From: JAKORR01 sp964608495
GTDB taxonomy: Bacteria; Armatimonadota; Zipacnadia; Zipacnadales; FEN-943
DNA: 24,221 bases
NCBI GenBank assembly: GCA_964608495.1
Contig: CAZSOQ010000061.1
Span: 1-24,221, forward strand
Direction: 5' to 3'
The notes under the pieces are model-generated. The model was not told where the DNA came from. It saw only the letters and a list, made by a program, of their open reading frames with translations, and searched no databases. The translations under genes were made by a program, and so were the position numbers. This document shows positions 1-7,318 of this stretch, piece after piece (within the stretch, counting starts at the first letter, position 1; the number at the start of each line of letters is the position of its first letter).

Positions 1-133
1 GGTTGAGCAGCGGGACGTCGGGGGGGGCCGGCTGGGCAGCCGGGGCGCCTCCGCCGCCGCATCCACCGAGAAGCGTCAGAAGGACGATCGCGGCAAGGCC
101 TGTGGCGAACTCGGTGAGCGCGGGACGCCTCAA
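1..133 (-). CDS. Lipoprotein, N-terminal fragment (runs off left edge)
   Basis: Only the first 44 codons are in the window. A TTG start at 133-131 is preceded by GAGGTGA with a 5-base gap; a GTG at 142-140 in the same frame is the alternative but lacks a well-placed site. The peptide has a basic start, a hydrophobic stretch and the lipobox LLGGC near residue 25, followed by a Gly-rich and Pro/Ala-rich linker (GGGGAPAAQPAPP). This is the typical layout of an exported lipoprotein whose folded domain lies beyond the edge. It sits 64 bases downstream of the PIG-L gene on the same strand and may share its transcript. The function cannot be told from this fragment. The lipoprotein call is seen in the sequence; operon membership is inferred. 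Confidence 0.6.
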   Translation of the reverse strand, partial: MRRPALTEFATGLAAIVLLTLLGGCGGGGAPAAQPAPPDVPLLN

Positions 134-197
134 CTTACTCACCTCACACTGGGTTGGGGCGCCCGCAAAGGGCGCCTCGGCGAACTCCCCGCCCGCT

Positions 198-902
198 TCA
201 CGGGAGAAGCCGCGCGGCCCGGACTCTGGGCCAGCGCATCATGGGCATGAAGGCCTCGGCGTATTGTACTCCACACTGCAGGCCGCGGAAACGGGCGCTG
301 GTGGCCATGAACTCCACGTAGTCTATGTTGTCATGCTCGGCCAGCCACTTCGCTTGGCTCTGGTGGCACAGCAGCATCTCGGCCTTCCTGTCCCACACGT
401 CCGAGATGTCCACGTACTCGATGGCCTCGAAGCCGTTGAGCCCGGCCAGCGGCTCCCAGAAGTACACCACGGGGATCTTGGCCTTGCCCGGCGTCGTCGT
501 GTAGTACTGAGGAATGGCGCACCAGAAGCTGGCGTCTATCGTGTTCTGCGACGTGTAGCAGTGGTCGCTCATGTAGTCGTAGGGATAGTGGGTGAGGATC
601 ACGTCCGGGTCAGCCTGGCGGATGGCCTCGACGTACAGGTCGCGCTGCTCGGGAAGAGGATAGGGCCCCGCGTCGGGCAGGTCGAGGAGGAGGATTTGGG
701 CCCCGAGGAGGCGGGCGGACTGGCGCGCCTCGCGCTTGCGAATGGCCGACAGATGAGGCGACAGGATCTCGAAGTGGCCCTGGCTGCCGTTGGTGGAGAC
801 GCACATGATGACCTCGTCGCCGCGTTCCTTGCACCTGATGAGAGTGCCGGCGGCGTAGAATTCGATGTCGTCGGGGTTTGCCCCTATGGCCATGACGCGC
901 AT
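198..902 (-). CDS. PIG-L/LmbE family deacetylase-like protein
   Basis: A 234-residue protein of the PIG-L/LmbE family, whose members are zinc-dependent hydrolases that remove N-acetyl groups from GlcNAc-type sugars. The N-terminal strand and metal motif read GANPDDIE (residues 7-14), and the second motif is SDHCYTSQ (112-119), with His105 and His114 as candidate catalytic/zinc residues. In well-studied members the first motif is AHPDD; here Asn9 replaces the His that is one of the three zinc ligands, while Asp11/Asp12 and His114 remain. The ATG is well supported by GAAGGAGG eight bases upstream (911-918). No signal peptide, so probably cytoplasmic. It follows the glycosidase-like gene by 36 bases. 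Family is fairly sure; activity is uncertain because of the Asn. Confidence 0.85.
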   Translation of the reverse strand: MRVMAIGANPDDIEFYAAGTLIRCKERGDEVIMCVSTNGSQGHFEILSPHLSAIRKREARQSARLLGAQILLLDLPDAGPYPLPEQRDLYVEAIRQADPDVILTHYPYDYMSDHCYTSQNTIDASFWCAIPQYYTTTPGKAKIPVVYFWEPLAGLNGFEAIEYVDISDVWDRKAEMLLCHQSQAKWLAEHDNIDYVEFMATSARFRGLQCGVQYAEAFMPMMRWPRVRAARLLP

Positions 903-938
903 TGTGGGTGCCTCCTTCAGCGAAAGTGGCGAGCGCGG

Positions 939-2945
939 TCACCGCGCAGGCAGCTTGTAGACGTGCCGTTCGTAGGCCTCGAAGTCGTCTGTGATCGCTC
1001 CGCCGTCGGCGGGGATGCCGCGCTCCTCGAACAGCACCTCGGGGGTACCTGCTCCGACACCGATGAGCTTCACCCCCGGCAGCGCACTATGATGGGAGTT
1101 GATGCACAGGATGTAAAGCCCGTCCTCCGCCTGCTTGGCCAAGCAGTGGATTCGTTCGTCGGAGGCGCGGGGCTGGTCCGCGGCGTCAGGAGACGTGAGG
1201 GCCGCCTCGAGAGTCTGCATCTCGCGCCCGAGCCTCAGGATGGTCTGCCACACCTCATCCTTGGCCCGCGCGTCGCCGTACTCCCAGTAGAGCACCCCGT
1301 CAGCGCCGTGGGTGAGAGCCAGGTAGGTGACGGCCACCTCCTCGGCCGGCGTGGCCGTCGCCGTGCCCTGCACGACCAGCCACACGGGCCTCTCGCCGCG
1401 CGTGGCCCGGCAGGCCCAGTCCGTGGCCTGCGCAACAGTCAGGACGGGCGACGGTTTCTCGGCGCGGATCGGGTATGAGTCGGTCGCGAGGATGTCCACG
1501 CTGTCGGCGAAACGGTAGAGGTTGCTCGCGGCCCAGGGCATGACCACCGTCATCGTCGGGCGGCCCGGGTCCTCCGCGTGGGCGATCTGCGTGCCGCGCT
1601 TCATCTCGTCTGGGCCCACGGGCCATTTCGCGTGGTCCGGCTCGTCGCACAGGTACCAGCCCATCACGGCCGGGTGGTTCCTCAGCGGCGCGATCGCCGG
1701 GCCCAACTGGTACAGCAGGTGGGCTCGCGCCAGCCCGCTCAGGTCGGGCATGATCCACACGCCCTCGGGCACCGCCTCGAGCCCACCGCGGCTATCCCAG
1801 CCCGGGACGAAGTTGAAGGCCGTGCCCGCTAGCTCCTCGGGCTTGGCGCGGTAGATGCCGCGGCAGAAGAAGGGCTTGCCGTTGATGAGGACCCTGTCGC
1901 CCTGGATCTCTGCGGTGGGCCTGGGGCCGGTCGCCCCCTCGGCCGTGGGCCTGAGCACTCCCTCCCTGCCGAAGTAGGCCTGGTCGAAGAACACGGTCGC
2001 GTCACTGACGCTCATCAGGTAGATCCGTCCCTCGTGGCCCGCGGGGAGGTCCAGAGAAAGCGAGAAGGGCTGCCACTGAGTCGTGACCTGGTGTTCTTCG
2101 ACCTTGCTGACGTCCTGGCTTATGTACCCGATGCGCATCGGCCCGGGCCGGCCTCCCCGGGTGCGCACGCGGAGCGTGTAGGTGCCGGCGGAGGGCACGC
2201 GGAAGGGCTGGGTGTAGATCCCGCCGCGTCCCTGCTTCACGCAGTAGATGGCCGCCGAGTGCCGCCCCGAGTAGGCCTCCTGGCCAGACCCCGAACCGAA
2301 GCGGTAGTCGCCGTCGTCCCACATGCCCCAGGAGCCCCAGCCCTGCAGGCCGAGCTCGAAGTCGGCGTTGTCGAGCAGGTTGGTGGGGTCGTCGGCGATG
2401 GGCTCCTGGGCCGGGGGAATCTGGGGCTGCCAGACCTCGGTCGGCACGCCCCGCGTCAGCCGCCACTGGTCCACGAAGACCTCGCACGCTTTACCGGCAG
2501 GAGGGTCCACCCGGAGGTGCACCCAGGCGATACGCCCGAGCGCGATCCCCTCGGCCAGCCCGCGAACGCTTACGTCGAGGGTGCTCGATCCCGGGCGCAC
2601 GAGGTGGTACCAGGAGCTGATCGTTCCCCCGTCAGCATCGTCGGCGCGGAAGGTCATGGTGAAGGGATCGCCGGGGTTGTAGACGTCTATCTTGAGCAAC
2701 TCCCAGCCGCTCCAGTCCAGCGGGCCGTCGAGCCTGAGCAGACCCGTGCCCTCGGGGAAGCTGAGACGCACGGAGCGCTGTCCCGCTGTGGCGTGCTCAG
2801 CCGACAGCTCCCACTGCGCGCCTGCGTCAACGAGCCATCCCCACAGATCGGCCTGGGACTCGAAGGACCCCACCACCTGCGTGTCCTGCGCCGGGGTGCC
2901 CGCGCACCCCACCGCTGTCAGCAGAAGAAGAGTCGCTGCACGCAT
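939..2945 (-). CDS. Secreted lipoprotein with carbohydrate-binding-like domains and a glycosidase-type barrel
   Basis: A 668-residue exported protein. Residues 1-14 form a signal sequence ending TAVGC, a passable lipobox. Residues about 25-165 look like a galactose-binding-type beta-sandwich. About 188-325 is a CBM4/9-like module (LLDNADFELG...GW, then aromatic-rich strands). About 345-600 resembles a clan GH-A TIM barrel: it opens with the RVLINGKPFFCRGIY strand found in GH2/GH5-like enzymes, has GWYLCDEPD (Glu435 a possible acid/base) and VLYWEYGDA (Glu555 a possible nucleophile). A short C-terminal beta region closes it. The barrel appears compact and the two Glu roles are inferred, so it might be a non-catalytic relative. 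The start is ATG with a weak G-rich site. It is the first gene of a leftward operon with the PIG-L gene. The substrate is unknown. Confidence 0.7.
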   Translation of the reverse strand: MRAATLLLLTAVGCAGTPAQDTQVVGSFESQADLWGWLVDAGAQWELSAEHATAGQRSVRLSFPEGTGLLRLDGPLDWSGWELLKIDVYNPGDPFTMTFRADDADGGTISSWYHLVRPGSSTLDVSVRGLAEGIALGRIAWVHLRVDPPAGKACEVFVDQWRLTRGVPTEVWQPQIPPAQEPIADDPTNLLDNADFELGLQGWGSWGMWDDGDYRFGSGSGQEAYSGRHSAAIYCVKQGRGGIYTQPFRVPSAGTYTLRVRTRGGRPGPMRIGYISQDVSKVEEHQVTTQWQPFSLSLDLPAGHEGRIYLMSVSDATVFFDQAYFGREGVLRPTAEGATGPRPTAEIQGDRVLINGKPFFCRGIYRAKPEELAGTAFNFVPGWDSRGGLEAVPEGVWIMPDLSGLARAHLLYQLGPAIAPLRNHPAVMGWYLCDEPDHAKWPVGPDEMKRGTQIAHAEDPGRPTMTVVMPWAASNLYRFADSVDILATDSYPIRAEKPSPVLTVAQATDWACRATRGERPVWLVVQGTATATPAEEVAVTYLALTHGADGVLYWEYGDARAKDEVWQTILRLGREMQTLEAALTSPDAADQPRASDERIHCLAKQAEDGLYILCINSHHSALPGVKLIGVGAGTPEVLFEERGIPADGGAITDDFEAYERHVYKLPAR

Positions 2946-2996
2946 TGCCCTACCCCCTCACCCGGTGACCTGTCGCCCAGGCGCCGTGCTCGTCCG

Positions 2997-3035
2997 GGAC
3001 GCCCTTGCGTCGCGGCCGGGGCCCGGCGGGCGTCC
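2997..3035. repeat. Inverted repeat in the divergent promoter region
   Basis: GGACGCCC (2997-3004) and GGGCGTCC (3028-3035) are perfect 8-base inverted arms. The 23-base loop holds a second GC-rich inverted repeat (CCGGG/CCCGG). It lies in the 197-base gap between the leftward glycosidase-like operon and the rightward ThuA operon. It could be a regulator site or an untranslated-leader hairpin. I found no convincing -35/-10 pair on either strand here. Confidence 0.4.
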
Positions 3036-3142
3036 GTGGGCGAAGAGTTCGGCTGCCGTGCGGTCTCTCCTTCGAGGCAGGCCGTGGCATGGTTGCAGCG
3101 AAGGTACCTGGCGCCGTGGGCCGTACGACGGGAGGCGACGCC

Positions 3143-3772
3143 ATGCAGACGATCAGGACCTTGCTGTTCACCGGCGGCAGTATTCACGATTCCCCCGCCA
3201 TCGGCGAAGTGCTGCAGGCCGTCCTGCAGCGGGACGGCGCCTTCGAGGTGACGTGGGTGCAGGAGGACCTGTCGGTCTTCGAGCCGGCCGGGCTGGCAGA
3301 CTACGACCTGGTGGTGCTGTACTACGAGCACGGGGCCCTGAGCGACGCCCAGAGGAACGGGCTGCTGGGGTGGGTCGCGTCGGGCAAGGGCTTCGTGGGC
3401 GTGCACTCGGCGGCGGTGTCCTTCGACGAGTGCCCGGAGTACTTCGCGATGCTGGGAGGACGGTTCCTGCGCCATCCGCCCTACCGCGCCTTCCAGGTGA
3501 CCGTCGTGGACCCGGAGCACCCGCTGACTGCCGGCCTGGACGAGTTCATGGCGGAGGACGAGCAGTACCTGCTGGACTGGGACCCGCGGGTGCATGTCCT
3601 GGCGGCGGCGCTTCACCGCAGGGAAGCCATGCCCGTGGCGTGGACCAAGTCCTGGGGCAAGGGCCGGGTGTACTACCTGTCGCTGGGGCATGACCCGAGG
3701 GCCTGCGGGACGGAGCCCTTCGTGGCGCTGCTGGTGCGCGGCGCGCGATGGGCCGCCACCGGCGAGGCCTGA
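3143..3772 (+). CDS. ThuA-domain protein (class I glutamine-amidotransferase-like fold)
   Basis: A 209-residue single-domain protein of the ThuA family, named after the Rhizobium trehalose-utilisation gene, whose biochemical role is still unclear. Family hallmarks are present: the first strand ending FTGG (residues 9-12), SGKGFVGVHSA (80-90), the Asp/Glu-rich AEDEQY region (137-142), and the C-terminal PVAWTKSWGKGRVYYLSLGHD segment (about 164-184). The open frame extends upstream, but ATG 3143 is chosen because GGAGG at 3131-3135 lies 7 bases before it and the family N-terminus begins there. No signal peptide is seen, so it is probably cytoplasmic. It leads a rightward operon with a methyltransferase and a GH84-like enzyme, which agrees with the usual company of ThuA proteins among sugar-catabolic genes. 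Confidence 0.85.
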   Translation: MQTIRTLLFTGGSIHDSPAIGEVLQAVLQRDGAFEVTWVQEDLSVFEPAGLADYDLVVLYYEHGALSDAQRNGLLGWVASGKGFVGVHSAAVSFDECPEYFAMLGGRFLRHPPYRAFQVTVVDPEHPLTAGLDEFMAEDEQYLLDWDPRVHVLAAALHRREAMPVAWTKSWGKGRVYYLSLGHDPRACGTEPFVALLVRGARWAATGEA

Positions 3773-3845
3773 GTCCACGGCCCCTGGCCACCGCGGGCCG
3801 GCGTGGGAGCGGCTCCTGGGCGAGGCGAGGACGGTGAGCAAGCCG

Positions 3846-4619
3846 ATGGGGTCGGATGTGTACCAGGATCGCGACTTCGCGCGGTTCTACGACTGGACCC
3901 ATGAGGGCCGGGACCAGGACCTGCCCTTCTACCTGGACCTGGCCCGCGCGCACGGGCGCCAGCTCCTCGAGCTGGCGTGCGGCACCGGGCGCCTGACGCT
4001 GCCTCTCGCGCGCCACGGGTTCCTGATCACCGGGGTGGACCTGTCGGCGGCAATGCTGGAGATCGCGCGGGCTAAGCTCGCCGAGGAGCCGCCGCGGGTG
4101 GCCGACCGGGTGCGCCTGCTCGAAGGCGACATGAGCGACTTCCGGCTGGGGGAGCAGTTCGACCTGGCCTTCATACCCTTTGCGTCCTTCTTTCACCTGC
4201 TCACGGACGAGAGACGGAGGGCCTGCTGCGAGTGCCTGCGGGCGCACCTCCGCGCCGAAGGTGTGGCTGTGGTTGACCTCGTCGCGCCCGACCGGATGGC
4301 CCGCCAGGCGGTGGGCCAGCCCTTCGTTGTGAAGCAGACCACCGACCCGGAGACGGGCGCGGTGACTGTGGAGCTGAACGAGAAGCTGGCGCTGGCCCCC
4401 CAGGCACAGCGTGTCACGGTGCGCCACACCTATGTCCAGACGGATGCCGGTGGTGCGGAGAGGCGGTACAGCTTCGTCCAGGACTATGCGTGGCTCACCG
4501 AGGAACAGATGGGCGCACTGCTCGAGGCCGCGGCGTTCACGGACCTGCGCGTCTACGGCGGGTACGACCATAGACCCTACGACGCCTCGTCGGCGCGGAT
4601 GATCTTCCTGGCCCGGTGA
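3846..4619 (+). CDS. Class I SAM-dependent methyltransferase
   Basis: A 257-residue Rossmann-fold methyltransferase. Motif I is LLELACGTGRL (residues 40-50), followed by the acidic strand end GVDLS (about 60-64) and by GDMSDF, the usual adenine-contact region. The C-terminal half carries an antiparallel beta region (VTVELNEKLAL, VTVRHTYVQT) like that of small-molecule methyltransferases. The substrate cannot be told. The start is ambiguous: ATG 3846 has GGTGAG seven bases upstream, while GTG 3834, four codons earlier, follows GAGGCGAGG; both give an intact domain. It lies 73 bases after the ThuA gene and 32 bases before the GH84-like gene, so all three are probably co-transcribed. Confidence 0.85.
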   Translation: MGSDVYQDRDFARFYDWTHEGRDQDLPFYLDLARAHGRQLLELACGTGRLTLPLARHGFLITGVDLSAAMLEIARAKLAEEPPRVADRVRLLEGDMSDFRLGEQFDLAFIPFASFFHLLTDERRRACCECLRAHLRAEGVAVVDLVAPDRMARQAVGQPFVVKQTTDPETGAVTVELNEKLALAPQAQRVTVRHTYVQTDAGGAERRYSFVQDYAWLTEEQMGALLEAAAFTDLRVYGGYDHRPYDASSARMIFLAR

Positions 4620-4651
4620 CGGACCAGGTCCTCGGAAGGAGGCACACGGCG

Positions 4652-7183
4652 ATGACCATGCTGGCGCTGATCGCGGCTCTGTGCGCTGCCGACACACCAT
4701 CGCGGCCCGTGCTGTGTCCGCCGCCCAAGCACGTGGTGTGGGGCGAGGCTTCTGGCCCGGCGGCCGGGGTCCGGGCTGGCGGTGGGCAGAGCGAGCAGGC
4801 CCGCTACGCGCGCGACCGGCTCAGGCGGGCAGTGCCCGAGCGCGGCGGCGCCGGGGGCGTGCAGGCAGTGGTGCGCCTGCGCGAAGCGGGCTCGGCCGAG
4901 GAGGTCGCTCGCGCCGCCGGTGAAGCGGGCCTGCCCGCGCCCCCGTCGGAGGCCTTCCCGGAGAGCTACGTCGTCGCGCCGGGGGACACACCGGGGGAGT
5001 TCACCATCACGGCCGGGCCGGCGGGGCTCATCTATGGCGCCGACACGCTGGGACAGCTTTGGGGTGGCGCCCGGCTGTGGAACGCCGCCGTGAGCGACTG
5101 GCCGACTCTGCGCGAGCGCGCCTACACCGGCTGCCCGCGCGTGATGGACGAGGCGGGGCTGGGCCGGCTGGACTGGCTCGCCACCTGGCGGATCAACGCC
5201 CTGTACTACGAGATCTACGGCGACCAGGGCGAGGACTCGGTGCCGGAGACGGTCGAGGCCCTGGCGCGGGAGTGCGAGCGGCGCGGCATCTTCCTCTATG
5301 GGCTGATTTCGAACTGGCGCACGGCCCGTCTCGTGAAGCGCCCCCTCTGCCCGGCGCGAGAGGAAGACCTGGCCCGCGTGCGGCGGTACTCCGAGGAGCT
5401 GCTCGACCGCGGGTGTCGCGGGCTGATCTTCCTGTTCGACGACATCACCCAGGAGCAAGTGGACCACCCGCGGGACTGCGAGCTCTGCCGCGAGCGGTAC
5501 CCGACCCTCGCCGGGGGCCAGCTCGCGCTGATGCGGCCGATGCTCGAGGTCGGGCGCGCCCGGGGTGTCGAGCGTTTCATCGTATGCCCCACGCCCTACT
5601 ATGCCCACTGGAAGAAGTCCTACGGCGACCTCGACGGCTGCGCGTACTTCGGGGAATGGGGCGCGGCGGAGGAGCTGGCCAGGGTGGGCGTATACCACTG
5701 CCTGGTGCGTCGGTCGCGGCTGCAGGAGGTGGTGGACTGCGGGCTGCGCGACTACGTGTACTGGTTCAACGGCCTGCGCGACTTCTTCGCCGACGCGCCG
5801 GGCGGCCGGGGGCTTGCCGGAACCTGGGGCGGGCTGAGCGACCTGGCCTACTCGTGGTACCTGTCGCACTGGGACGGCGCGCGCGGCTCCGTGGCGGATG
5901 AGGATGCCTACGACGCCCTGCGGGAGCTGCCCTCGCTGACGCGCTCCGCGTGGCTGTGCGGCGGGGGCTGGTTCCCGTGGGCCCTGTGGGGCGCCTACCT
6001 GTGGGACGCCGATCGCCTGGACGCGGGCGCGCTGCGGCGGGCGACCATCGGGCGCTGCTACGGCCCGGAGGCGGCGGAGGCCTACCTGCGGTGGGAAGAC
6101 GCCGCGCGGCCGGCGCTAGCGCGGATGCTTACCTTTCACCTCTCGGAGGCACTGACACGAGGCCCGGAGTTGGTGCGCGGGCTACAGCAAGCCGCCGAGG
6201 CCGCCCGGGGGGCCGCCGGCGCCTTCGGGGAGGTCGTCGCGCGCCGGGCTGAGGATGGTGGGCCGGACCCGCGCGGGCTAGTGCCTCCCGAGGAGGCCGA
6301 GGGCGTGGCGAGCCGCATGAGCTCGACGGCGGAGACCCTGGCGCGGGAGGCGGAGGGCCTGGCCGCGGGCAGGTGCAGCGTCGCCATCGGTGCGACCGAG
6401 ACAACCAAGCTCCCCGAGGGAGCTGTGCGCAGAGAGACGCGTGTGCAGCTCAGGCGGGGCCTGATCACCTACGGCCTCAGGTACAGCCAGACCGAGGAGC
6501 CGGACGGGACGAGACATCGGTCGCAGTGGCACTTCGGGTCGGGCCTGGGAATGACCGGGCCGAGCTACCGGAACTGGTACGACGCGGGCTTCCTCGACGT
6601 GGTGGTGAACGGTCGTTCGCTCGACGCCTACACGCCCGCCTTCTCGACGGTGACGCACGAGGGCGTGGAGCGCCTGCAGGCCACCTGGGCTGCCGACGCA
6701 GCGGAGGTGGTGCTGGTGTTGGCGCCTCGGCTGGACGGGGGGCTGGAGATCGAGGGAAGGCTGGTGTCGCGCCGCGAGATCGCGGGGGTGAGGCTTGACC
6801 TGTTCGCCATCCCGGGGGCGGGGGAGGGCGACTGGGAGGACATGGACAAGGCCGTGATCACGCCCTCCGGGGTCTTCCAGCACGGGGAGGCCGTGACGCT
6901 CAAGGACGGGGAGAGATGGCTGTTCTTCCTCGACCGGGCCTACGACGTCCCGCGCGAACGGGCTGAGGGGCCGTGCGCCGCGGTGCTCGTCGAGCCCGCG
7001 GGAGCCGAGATCACGACGGACAATGGGAGCTATGTGGTGACGACGCGGGCCGAGCTGGGGGCCGAATGCCGAGGCTTCCGGGTGGTGGTGTACGACTTCC
7101 ACGGGATGGGGAACGAGCAAGGGCTGGAGTACCTGCGGGGCAGGATAGCGGATCCGGCCTTTCCAGATACCCCGGGAGGGTAG
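4652..7183 (+). CDS. Secreted GH84-like beta-N-acetylhexosaminidase with an extra C-terminal domain
   Basis: An 843-residue exported enzyme. ATG 4652 follows GAAGGAGG (4635-4642) by 9 bases. A short hydrophobic leader (MTMLALIAALCAA) looks like a signal peptide. Residues about 20-135 resemble the small alpha/beta domain found before GH20 and GH84 barrels, including the GLIYGADTLGQL signature. Residues about 140-430 form the likely TIM barrel, with GLIFLFDDI where the adjacent Asp263-Asp264 match the catalytic Asp pair of GH84, whose members use the substrate acetamido group. About 430-580 is helical. About 590-843 is a beta-rich domain I cannot name. The predicted role is removal of terminal GlcNAc/GalNAc from glycans. 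The barrel strands other than the DD motif diverge from textbook GH84, so the family call is moderate. Confidence 0.6.
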   Translation: MTMLALIAALCAADTPSRPVLCPPPKHVVWGEASGPAAGVRAGGGQSEQARYARDRLRRAVPERGGAGGVQAVVRLREAGSAEEVARAAGEAGLPAPPSEAFPESYVVAPGDTPGEFTITAGPAGLIYGADTLGQLWGGARLWNAAVSDWPTLRERAYTGCPRVMDEAGLGRLDWLATWRINALYYEIYGDQGEDSVPETVEALARECERRGIFLYGLISNWRTARLVKRPLCPAREEDLARVRRYSEELLDRGCRGLIFLFDDITQEQVDHPRDCELCRERYPTLAGGQLALMRPMLEVGRARGVERFIVCPTPYYAHWKKSYGDLDGCAYFGEWGAAEELARVGVYHCLVRRSRLQEVVDCGLRDYVYWFNGLRDFFADAPGGRGLAGTWGGLSDLAYSWYLSHWDGARGSVADEDAYDALRELPSLTRSAWLCGGGWFPWALWGAYLWDADRLDAGALRRATIGRCYGPEAAEAYLRWEDAARPALARMLTFHLSEALTRGPELVRGLQQAAEAARGAAGAFGEVVARRAEDGGPDPRGLVPPEEAEGVASRMSSTAETLAREAEGLAAGRCSVAIGATETTKLPEGAVRRETRVQLRRGLITYGLRYSQTEEPDGTRHRSQWHFGSGLGMTGPSYRNWYDAGFLDVVVNGRSLDAYTPAFSTVTHEGVERLQATWAADAAEVVLVLAPRLDGGLEIEGRLVSRREIAGVRLDLFAIPGAGEGDWEDMDKAVITPSGVFQHGEAVTLKDGERWLFFLDRAYDVPRERAEGPCAAVLVEPAGAEITTDNGSYVVTTRAELGAECRGFRVVVYDFHGMGNEQGLEYLRGRIADPAFPDTPGG

Positions 7184-7197
7184 GCGACTTGCTGCCC

Positions 7198-7218
7198 GTA
7201 GGAGCCGGCTCTGCCGGC
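7198..7218 (+). repeat. REP-like element: GTAG head plus short hairpin
   Basis: GTAG (7198-7201) is followed by GGAGCCGGC-TCT-GCCGGC, whose GCCGGC arms (7204-7209, 7213-7218) form a hairpin with a 3-base loop. This head-plus-hairpin layout, in a gap between convergent genes, closely resembles the REP sequences of Pseudomonas. Only one copy is in the window, so it may be chance. Confidence 0.3.
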
Positions 7219-7245
7219 GACCGGCCAGTGCACCACAAGCCAGCC

Positions 7246-7286
7246 CGTCCCTGCAGGTCGGAAGCATCCCCCGGCCTGCAGGGACG
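7246..7286. terminator. Long perfect hairpin between convergent genes
   Basis: CGTCCCTGCAGG (7246-7257) and CCTGCAGGGACG (7275-7286) are perfect 12-base arms around a 17-base loop. Placed between the stop of the GH84-like gene and the stop of the GH38 gene, it is well sited as a terminator in both directions. It has no T-run on either side, so classical intrinsic termination is unproven. Confidence 0.5.
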
Positions 7287-7318
7287 ACGGCGAAGCGACC
7301 AGCGCAGGCTGACGTCCG

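Noticed and set aside
3..1478. Long rightward open frame of 491 codons
   Set aside because: It is antisense to the PIG-L and glycosidase-like genes; its product is Val/Leu/Arg-rich without a fold, the usual shadow in high-GC DNA.
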